Positions 1 through 4,675 of a DNA stretch of 10,663 nt are shown piece after piece. Both the position numbers and the translations under genes were made by a program. The stretch comes from an uncultured Actinomycetes bacterium. GTDB lineage: Bacteria; Actinomycetota; Thermoleophilia; Solirubrobacterales; Thermoleophilaceae. Under the pieces are notes generated by a model that worked only from the letters and a program-made list of their open reading frames with translations, was not told the origin of the DNA and made no database searches. The stretch is taken from contig CAMLNW010000084.1 in NCBI GenBank assembly GCA_946481495.1, positions 1 to 10,663 on the forward strand. Direction: 5' to 3'. The number at the start of each line of letters is the position of its first letter. Positions within the stretch are counted from its first letter, which is position 1.

Positions 1-178
1 GGTCCAGCGAAATGAGCAGGTCGCCCTGGCGGACCAGCGCGCCTTCGCGGAAGTGCACCTTCTGCACCACGCCGGGCACGCGCGGCCGCACCTCCACCAG
101 CGCCAGCAGCACCGCGAACTCGCGCGCCGACAGCTCCACCGGGTGGCCGGCGCGCCGCACGGTGCGGGCCGCGTGCAC
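1..178 (-). other. Chimeric fragment: response-regulator winged helix joined to RND adaptor piece
   Basis: Read on the minus strand, one open frame crosses this stretch but resembles two different families. Bases 178 to about 98 encode a segment with the pattern RTVRRAGHPVELSAREF, typical of the start of the OmpR/PhoB-type DNA-binding winged helix. Bases 97 to 2 encode VEVRPRVPGVV, then KVHFREGALV and GDLLISLD, the beta-barrel/lipoyl start of HlyD/RND periplasmic adaptor proteins (membrane fusion proteins). The two families are not known to fuse in mid-domain like this, and both pieces look proteobacterial, unlike the rest of the window. The short join (ctggtggaggtgcgg on the minus strand) suits either family, as expected at a microhomology join. 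I read it as an assembly or amplification chimera at a contig edge. A genuine rearrangement is possible but less likely. Family recognition is from memory of the motifs, without a search. Confidence 0.6.
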
Positions 179-179
179 C

Positions 180-1622
180 GACGCGGGCGTGCAGTGGTAT
201 CTCAGCGGCCTGGTGCGCGACAACAGCTTCTACACCCAGTGCACGGAGGTGGCCGACCCCAACGAGGACGAGCAGGCGCCGGTCAACCCGGAGTGGGACG
301 GCGAGGGCGCCGACCCTCGCATCTGGCGCAACCTGCCCGGTGGCGACGAGGCGCAGTACACCGTCGAGCTGCTGCCGGCGCCGGGCTACGAGGAGTGCGA
401 TCCCGACGACCAGTACTCGATGATCGACTCCAGCGGCAACATGCGGCTGCGCATCACCGGGCGCTCGCGCGACGAGGCCCGCAGCATCGTAGTCACGCTG
501 CGGCGGCGCAACTTCATCGACTTCATCTACTTCACCCACTTCGAGACGCTTGATCCGCTCGCGTACTCGTCGTCGGGCAAGCGCAACTGGGCGTCCAGCA
601 ACTGCAACCAGTTCCGCGAGGAGCGGGAGGAGGAGTACAGCTCCAGCTACGGCTCGTGCACCGAGATCCAGTTTGCGTCGGGCGACGTCGTCAGCGGACC
701 GCTGCACACCAACGACAGCATCTGGGTCTGCGGTGGGGCGACCTTCGGGCGGACCGCCAAGGACGCGATCGAGCTCAATGGCGAGGCCCCGGGCTATGTG
801 CAGATCGGCAGCTGCACGCCGACGCCGAACATGCTCGGTGAGGTGGACCATCCATCCGGGCAGATGGCGCTGCCGCCCTCGAACCAGGAGCTGCTCGACA
901 TCGTCGATCCGGCCTACGTCTTCAAGGGCCGTACGAAGCTCGAGTTCAACGGCGAGACGATGACGGTGAGGCGCAAGAACGCCAGCACCGAGGAGACCCT
1001 GCCGCTTCCTCCCAACGGCCTGATCTACGTCCGCAACGACGGCAACTGCAGCGTCGGCTACGCCTACAGCCAGACCTACACCTACAACTCCACGACCGAC
1101 TTCGTCGCCAACGATCCGGCGTCGTCGGCGTGCGGCAACGCGTGGGTGAAGGGCAACTACTCGTCGGAGGTGACGATCGCCGCCGACAACGACGTGATCG
1201 TCTACGGCAACCTGGAACGCAACGAGGACAACCTGCTGTTCGGGCTGATCGCCAACAACTTCGTGCGTGTCTTCCATCCTGTCGACCACGACGAGTGCGA
1301 CAACGACGACGGCAACCGGACAGGGTCGCTTTCGAACCCGGTGATCGAGGCCGCGATCCTCGCGCTCAACCACTCGTTCATCGTCGACAACTGGTACTGC
1401 GGCGACGGGCTCGGCACGCTGACCGTCGAGGGCGCGATCGCACAGCGCTACCGGGGGCCGGTGGGGCAGGGCGTCGGCGGCTCGAGCGCCGATCACGGCT
1501 ACATCAAGGACTACCGCTACAACGACCGGCTGAAGTTCCGCGAGCCACCGTACTTCCTCGACCCGGTCCAGTCGGCCTGGCGCGTCGCGCGCCAGAACGA
1601 GCAGGTACCGGCGACGAGGTAA
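180..1622 (+). CDS. PilX-like extracellular cysteine-rich protein, 5' truncated
   Basis: The frame is open from base 12, but its first ~55 residues are the antisense of the chimeric segment, so the ATG at 12 is not credible. Authentic sequence seems to begin near DAGVQWYLSGLVRDNSFY (180-233), which resembles the stretch just after the N-terminal membrane helix in PilX-like pilus-assembly proteins of Gram-positive bacteria. The missing N-terminus would carry the membrane or prepilin-like helix. Visible blocks are SGDVVSGPLHTNDSIWVCGG (about 678-737), a VTIAADNDVIVYGNL strand-rich block (about 1171-1215) and GLIANNFVRVFHP (about 1242-1280), all typical of large beta-rich surface proteins of this type. 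Ten cysteines after base 180 are consistent with disulfides outside the cell. The protein may sit at the cell surface with type IV pilus-like machinery, but no pilus genes are visible here. The exact family is uncertain. Confidence 0.7.
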   Translation, partial: DAGVQWYLSGLVRDNSFYTQCTEVADPNEDEQAPVNPEWDGEGADPRIWRNLPGGDEAQYTVELLPAPGYEECDPDDQYSMIDSSGNMRLRITGRSRDEARSIVVTLRRRNFIDFIYFTHFETLDPLAYSSSGKRNWASSNCNQFREEREEEYSSSYGSCTEIQFASGDVVSGPLHTNDSIWVCGGATFGRTAKDAIELNGEAPGYVQIGSCTPTPNMLGEVDHPSGQMALPPSNQELLDIVDPAYVFKGRTKLEFNGETMTVRRKNASTEETLPLPPNGLIYVRNDGNCSVGYAYSQTYTYNSTTDFVANDPASSACGNAWVKGNYSSEVTIAADNDVIVYGNLERNEDNLLFGLIANNFVRVFHPVDHDECDNDDGNRTGSLSNPVIEAAILALNHSFIVDNWYCGDGLGTLTVEGAIAQRYRGPVGQGVGGSSADHGYIKDYRYNDRLKFREPPYFLDPVQSAWRVARQNEQVPATR

Positions 1623-1661
1623 CCGTCCAACCTTTGGCCGGGTCGCGCGTTGTAGGGGTAG

Positions 1662-1859
1662 ATGCGCGCAACGACGATCAGATTCACTCCGGAGCTCTGG
1701 GCTCTGTTGCAGCGTGAGGCTGAACGGGAGGACGTCAGCGTGGCGCAGTACGTCCGCGACGCCGCCCTGTTCCGAGTGGCATACGGCGCCGGTGTGCGGC
1801 GCGAGCAGGGTGTCCCGGGCGACGAAACGGACGCGCCTAGGCCAGCTGTACTGCGGTAG
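1662..1859 (+). CDS. Small ribbon-helix-helix (CopG/Arc-type) protein
   Basis: The 65-residue product begins MRATTIRFTPELWALLQREA, the pattern of a ribbon-helix-helix DNA-binding domain. A short beta-strand (about residues 3-8) is followed by helix A (10-22), a turn at EDVS and helix B (26-38). Such proteins dimerise and insert the paired strands into the major groove. The last ~20 residues are polar and probably disordered. An AGGGG run at 1654-1658 lies only 3 bases before the ATG, short for a ribosome binding site. No toxin-like gene is adjacent, so an antitoxin role is not supported; a stand-alone regulator is likelier. It lies 45 bases upstream of the sigma-factor gene, separated by a perfect inverted repeat, so it might act on that region. 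That target is inference only. Confidence 0.75.
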   Translation: MRATTIRFTPELWALLQREAEREDVSVAQYVRDAALFRVAYGAGVRREQGVPGDETDAPRPAVLR

Positions 1860-1863
1860 CGGT

Positions 1864-1887
1864 CACGACGGCGGTCGCGCCGTCGTG
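1864..1887. promoter_or_regulatory. Perfect 9-bp inverted repeat between RHH gene and sigma gene
   Basis: The arms cacgacggc (1864-1872) and gccgtcgtg (1879-1887) are exact reverse complements around the 6-base centre ggtcgc. The element starts 4 bases after the stop codon of the ribbon-helix-helix gene and ends 5 bases before a GATAAT hexamer. It could be a terminator-type hairpin of the upstream gene, though no T-run follows. It could also be an operator in the -35 region of the sigma-factor promoter. Position favours neither decisively. Confidence 0.55.
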
Positions 1888-1892
1888 GGGTG

Positions 1893-1904
1893 GATAATGG
1901 GCCG
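1893..1904 (+). promoter_or_regulatory. Putative -10 element for leaderless sigma-factor mRNA
   Basis: GATAAT (1893-1898) differs by one base from the TATAAT consensus. It is followed by six bases and then the ATG at 1905, so transcription would start at or next to the start codon. No good -35 hexamer is visible; the expected place is occupied by the inverted repeat. No well-placed Shine-Dalgarno sequence precedes this ATG: the GGGG run ends 14 bases upstream. This supports a leaderless transcript. Confidence 0.45.
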
Positions 1905-3482
1905 ATGGCCCTGTCTCGCGATGCCCGTCTGATCGACCGGGCGCAGCGCAGCGACGATGCCGCTTTCGAGCATCTGCACGCCCGCCACCAGGCGGCGATC
2001 CTCGCCTTCTGCCGCCATCTGACGGGCAACCGCGAGGACGCTGAGGACGCGGTTCAGCACACGTTCTTGGCCGCCTATCGCCGGCTGGCGGATTCTGCTG
2101 AGACAACGGAGTGGCGCCCGTGGTTGTTCACCGTCGCTCGCAACCGCTGCCTGACGCTGTTGCGCGCTCGGCGCGAGCACTCGCTTGTCGAATCGGACCT
2201 CGCGACGTCGTTCGACGGGCTGGCGCTGGAGATCGAGCGGCGACAGGAGCTGCGCGATCTCGTCGGGGACATGGCGCGGCTGCCCGAGCCGCAGCGTGCC
2301 GCGCTCGTGTTGTCGCAGCTCGATGCGCTCAGCTACCGCGAGATCGGCTCGGTGCTCGACGTCACGCCGGAGAAGGTCAAGGCTCTTGTCTTCCAGGCGC
2401 GTAGCTCACTGGCGTCGGCGCGCGAGGCGCGCGAGGCTCCATGCTTTGAGATCCGGCACGAGCTGGCCACCGCCCGCGGCGCGGCGTTGCGACGCCGCAT
2501 GTTGCGTCGTCACGTCGGCCAGTGCGAGGGCTGCCGCGACTTCGAGGTCGCAATGCGGCGCCAGCGCCACGATCTCGGGTTGTTGCTGCCGGTGGCTCCG
2601 TCGGTAGGGCTCGGCGGGTCGATCCTCGACGCGATCGGCCGCGACTCGAGCGCTGCGGGCGGTGCCGGCACGGCGGCCGTGGGCGGCGGGGCTAGCGCTG
2701 GCTTTGGTGGGACGCTGGCGGCGATCGGATTACCTGGCGTCGCCAAGTTGGCGGTGGTCGTAGCGGTGCTCGGTGGAGGCGCGAGCGGTGCGTTGGCGGC
2801 GGACTTGCCGGAGCGAGTCGGCGGCGCGGTGCCATGGCATGGGGCGGGCAACGGCGCGACCGTCGAGGAGCAGGGCGTCGATCCCGTTGTCGGCTCGGAT
2901 CGGGTGGCTCCGGGCTCCGGTACGCCGGAGCCTCTGCCTGCCGCGCCGCGGCGCGGCGATCACGCGAGTGGAGGGGACAGTGTTGCGCAGCGCGACGACG
3001 ACCGAGCGCTAGCCGCGGTGGACGAGGGACCAGCGCCGCAGGCTGGCGACGAGGAGCACGGTACGCCGCAGCCGGACTCCGATGACAGCGGAGCGCTTCC
3101 GCCTGGGCTCGCGAAGCGCGACGAGCTCCCGCCCGGCTTGGCCAAGCGCGACGGAGAGCTTCCGCCCGGCTTAGCGAAACGTGGAGGGGCACCAGGTTCC
3201 AAGCCGGGCAATGGCGCGGCGGGCAACGGCAATGGCAACGGTAGCCAGGGCAGCGGTAACTCCGCTGGCCAGGGGCCAGGCAACGGGAGCGGAGCCCAAG
3301 GTGGTGGTCAGGGCAATGCTGGCGGTAACGGAAACGCGGGTGGCAACGGCGGCGGGGGTGGTGGCCAGGGCAACGGGAACCCCGGTGGTCCGGGCAATGG
3401 CAACGGGGGCGCGGGTCAAGGCGGAGGCAGCGGTCAGGGCAACGCCGGCGGCAACGGCAACGGCGGCGGCAACCCTCACTGA
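1905..3482 (+). CDS. ECF sigma factor fused to zinc-anti-sigma motif, membrane segment and Gly/Asn-rich tail
   Basis: A 525-residue protein, against about 180-200 for a plain ECF sigma factor. Residues ~16-90 form sigma region 2, with DAEDAVQHTFLAAYRRL and WRPWLFTVARNRCLTLLR. Residues ~120-172 form region 4, with LPEPQRAALVLSQLDALSYREIG and a helix-turn-helix. Residues ~180-220 hold H203-x3-C207-x2-C210, the signature of zinc-containing anti-sigma (ZAS/zf-HC2) domains. A hydrophobic stretch at ~271-299 is a probable single membrane helix. An acidic, proline-rich linker follows, then three LPPGLAKR repeats (398-426) and a Gly/Asn/Gln tail to residue 525, presumably outside the cell. I infer a membrane-held sigma factor released or de-repressed by a surface or redox signal. 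ATG 1905 is chosen because sigma homology starts there; a GTG at 1890 would add five residues. Two rare TTA codons occur (2730, 3171). The sigma call is firm; the topology is inference. Confidence 0.85.
   Translation: MALSRDARLIDRAQRSDDAAFEHLHARHQAAILAFCRHLTGNREDAEDAVQHTFLAAYRRLADSAETTEWRPWLFTVARNRCLTLLRARREHSLVESDLATSFDGLALEIERRQELRDLVGDMARLPEPQRAALVLSQLDALSYREIGSVLDVTPEKVKALVFQARSSLASAREAREAPCFEIRHELATARGAALRRRMLRRHVGQCEGCRDFEVAMRRQRHDLGLLLPVAPSVGLGGSILDAIGRDSSAAGGAGTAAVGGGASAGFGGTLAAIGLPGVAKLAVVVAVLGGGASGALAADLPERVGGAVPWHGAGNGATVEEQGVDPVVGSDRVAPGSGTPEPLPAAPRRGDHASGGDSVAQRDDDRALAAVDEGPAPQAGDEEHGTPQPDSDDSGALPPGLAKRDELPPGLAKRDGELPPGLAKRGGAPGSKPGNGAAGNGNGNGSQGSGNSAGQGPGNGSGAQGGGQGNAGGNGNAGGNGGGGGGQGNGNPGGPGNGNGGAGQGGGSGQGNAGGNGNGGGNPH
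3096..3182 (+). repeat. Three LPPGLAKR coding repeats
   Basis: The eight-residue unit LPPGLAKR is encoded at 3096-3119, 3126-3149 and 3159-3182, separated by DE and DGE linkers. The protein copies are identical while the DNA copies differ at many third positions (ctc/ttg/tta for one Leu, aag/aaa for Lys, cgc/cgt for Arg). This indicates selection on the peptide rather than a recent slippage duplication. The repeats lie beyond the predicted membrane helix of the sigma-factor fusion, just before its Gly/Asn tail. Confidence 0.85.
3207..3479 (+). repeat. Low-complexity Gly/Asn/Gln coding tail
   Basis: About 90 codons of imperfect ggcaacgg / cagggcaac-type units encode a chain made mostly of Gly and Asn with scattered Gln, Ala, Ser and Pro, ending in Pro-His. 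It has no predicted fold and forms the carboxyl end of the sigma-factor fusion. Such tails occur in surface or cell-wall-spanning linkers. The repetitive DNA is prone to length change and to assembly error, so the exact length is less secure than the rest. Confidence 0.8.
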
Positions 3483-3485
3483 CGG

Positions 3486-3785
3486 CTAACGCCGGACGAG
3501 TCGTCCGACGGCAGCCATCAGCTCGTCCGTCAGCTCGTCGGGGCTGCCGCTCGCGCGGCCGCCGACGACGCAGTGGCGGGCGTGGTCGTCGAGCAGGCCG
3601 AGCGCGACCTTGTCGAGCGCGGCCTGGATCGCGGAGATCTGAGTGACGACGTCGATGCAGTAGCGGTCGTCCGCGATCATCTTCTCGACGCCGCGGACCT
3701 GGCCCTCGATGCGGCGCAGGCGGGCGGTGAGCTTGTCCTTGTCGGCGCTGTAGCCGTGCTTATACGTCGTGGGGTCTGGGTTCAT
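3486..3785 (-). CDS. csoR: CsoR-family copper(I)-sensing transcriptional repressor
   Basis: The 99-residue product has the all-helical CsoR/DUF156 core, with LRRIEGQVRGVEKMI at residues 23-37. The Cu(I) ligands are all present: C43, H68 and C72, with the same 25- and 4-residue spacing as C36/H61/C65 of the Mycobacterium tuberculosis protein. The second-shell residues align too, with Y42 next to the first Cys and E88 at the E81 position. It should bind the shared operator as apo-protein and release it when Cu(I) binds. It is divergent from the copper operon, with 47 bases between the two start codons. The ATG at 3785 is preceded by TATAAT with six bases between, implying a leaderless, probably autoregulated mRNA. 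Its stop lies 3 bases from the convergent sigma-gene stop. Nickel or sulfide sensing (RcnR, CstR) is disfavoured by the ligand set. Confidence 0.93.
   Translation of the reverse strand: MNPDPTTYKHGYSADKDKLTARLRRIEGQVRGVEKMIADDRYCIDVVTQISAIQAALDKVALGLLDDHARHCVVGGRASGSPDELTDELMAAVGRLVRR
3493..3507. terminator. Short inverted repeat at convergent 3' ends of sigma gene and csoR
   Basis: Arms cggacga (3493-3499) and tcgtccg (3501-3507) are perfect around one central base. The element lies inside the last codons of csoR and 11 bases past the sigma-gene stop. With only three bases between the two convergent genes, it is the only visible candidate for a bidirectional stop signal. No T-run follows, and a chance palindrome in GC-rich coding DNA is possible. 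Confidence 0.25.
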
Positions 3786-3797
3786 TCCGAAATTATA
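3786..3797 (-). promoter_or_regulatory. Leaderless csoR promoter -10 element
   Basis: On the minus strand a perfect TATAAT (3797 to 3792) is followed by TTCGGA and then the csoR ATG (3785). A start site seven bases past the hexamer would be the A of ATG, so the mRNA would have no leader. The CsoR-type operator lies just upstream, where a bound repressor would block polymerase. Confidence 0.65.
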
Positions 3798-3801
3798 CCA
3801 C

Positions 3802-3817
3802 TACCCCCTAGGGGTAT
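3802..3817. promoter_or_regulatory. CsoR operator between divergent copper promoters
   Basis: The stretch TACCCCCTAGGGGTAT contains the perfect 10-bp palindrome CCCCTAGGGG (3805-3814) with near-symmetric TA flanks. Known CsoR sites are pseudo-palindromes with opposed C and G tracts flanked by TA/AT, which fits closely. It sits between the csoR -10 hexamer and the candidate -10 of the copper operon, so one bound CsoR tetramer pair could repress both directions. Confidence 0.75.
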
Positions 3818-3832
3818 GCTAGGCTGGCTCGC
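3815..3832 (+). promoter_or_regulatory. Copper-operon promoter -10 region
   Basis: Two overlapping TAnnnT hexamers are possible: TATGCT (3815-3820), touching the operator, and TAGGCT (3820-3825), which ends seven bases before the ATG at 3833. The second would give a leaderless or nearly leaderless mRNA, as for csoR. No strong Shine-Dalgarno sequence precedes the ATG and no clear -35 is seen, which is common at activated or derepressed actinobacterial promoters. Confidence 0.5.
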
Positions 3833-4675
3833 ATGGTTCGAATCGGCATCTTCGCGCTCGGTCTGGCGGCGGTCTTCGCCGCGGCATTCGCCCTGGGTGA
3901 CACGCTCGATCCCGGCGTCGGCGACGCCCGCGACGCCCACGGCGACGCCGCCGCGCGTCACGATCGCTCCCCGTCGCGCGGCGGGGTGGCGCGACTCGAG
4001 ATCACGGATCGAACCTTCGAGCCGGGTGTCCGCCAGACGCTCGCCTTCCGAGTCGTCGACGGCCGGGGCCGGACCGTGCGCGACTTCGACGTCGAGCACG
4101 CCCGCGCCATGCACGTGCTGTCGGTGCGCCGCGACCTGACTGGCTACCGCCACGTCCATCCGCGCCAGACCGCGGACGGGGGCTGGACCGTCGACGTCGT
4201 GTTCCCAGAGTCAGGACCGCGACGGGTCTTCGCCGACTTCGCGGTCGGCGGTGAGTCGTACACGCTGGCCGCCGACGTGGACGTCGTCGGCGAGTACGAG
4301 GCGCGGCCGCTGCCGGCGCCGGCCAAGGCCGCCGCGGCGGGCGGCGGCTACGTGGTGACGGCGATCGCGGACGGCTCCGAGCGGCGTTACACCGTCACCC
4401 GCGACGGCCTCCCGGTCGACGACCTCGAGCCCTACCTGGGCGCGCGCGGTCACCTCGTCGCCCTGCGCGAGGGCGACCTGGCCTTCCAACACGTGCATCC
4501 GCGGGATGGAGCGACCGAGGGGCGCGCGATCACGTTCGACGTCGATCTGGCGGGGGAGCGGCCGCACCGCCTGTTCCTCCAGTTCAAGCACGACGGCGTG
4601 GTGCGTACGGCGGCGTTCACCGAGCGTGCGTCCGGCGCGTCGCCGGATCATGGGGAGCCCGGTCATGGCCACTGA
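3833..4675 (+). CDS. Membrane-anchored or secreted protein with two HVHP modules, probable copper handling
   Basis: A 280-residue protein whose first ~21 residues form a hydrophobic signal or anchor with no obvious cleavage site, so the body is outside the membrane. Two homologous beta-rich modules follow. Residues ~93-152 read MHVLSVRRDL then HVHP (107-110). Residues ~206-265 read GHLVALREGDLAFQHVHP, with HVHP at 220-223. Each ends in a VFADF- or LFLQF-like strand. Histidines cluster near the N-terminus (DAHGDAAARHD) and at the extreme C-terminus (DHGEPGHGH). I recognise the general type as a family often found beside actinobacterial copper ATPases, but know no assigned function. Its first place in a CsoR-controlled operon and its histidines suggest binding or passing on copper exported by CopA. 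It overlaps copA by 11 bases, implying coupled translation. Confidence 0.8.
   Translation: MVRIGIFALGLAAVFAAAFALGDTLDPGVGDARDAHGDAAARHDRSPSRGGVARLEITDRTFEPGVRQTLAFRVVDGRGRTVRDFDVEHARAMHVLSVRRDLTGYRHVHPRQTADGGWTVDVVFPESGPRRVFADFAVGGESYTLAADVDVVGEYEARPLPAPAKAAAAGGGYVVTAIADGSERRYTVTRDGLPVDDLEPYLGARGHLVALREGDLAFQHVHPRDGATEGRAITFDVDLAGERPHRLFLQFKHDGVVRTAAFTERASGASPDHGEPGHGH
4652..4657 (+). promoter_or_regulatory. Ribosome binding site deciding the copA start
   Basis: GGGGAG lies seven bases before the ATG at 4665, inside the end of the upstream gene. An in-frame ATG at 4650 overlaps the start of this motif and lacks one of its own, so 4665 is preferred. It is the clearest Shine-Dalgarno sequence seen at a gene start in the window and contrasts with the leaderless-looking first genes of the transcription units. 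Confidence 0.65.

Noticed and set aside
12..179. Apparent N-terminus of the PilX-like protein starting at ATG 12
   Set aside because: The Arg/Ser/Thr-rich translation is the antisense of recognisable response-regulator and adaptor sequence, and it lacks any signal or membrane helix.
1662..1859. Ribbon-helix-helix protein as the antitoxin of a toxin-antitoxin pair
   Set aside because: No small toxin-like frame lies next to it: upstream is a surface protein and downstream a sigma factor.
1864..1887. Inverted repeat as a transposon end or attachment site
   Set aside because: There is no transposase or integrase gene, no second copy in the window and no flanking direct repeat.
2692..3192. Minus-strand open frames opposite the sigma-factor tail
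   Set aside because: Their Arg/Pro/Ala-rich translations mirror the Gly/Ala-rich coding strand, with no start signal or family resemblance.
3207..3479. Repetitive DNA as a CRISPR array or satellite
   Set aside because: The units are short, imperfect and stay in frame with the sigma-fusion protein as Gly/Asn codons. There are no regular spacers.
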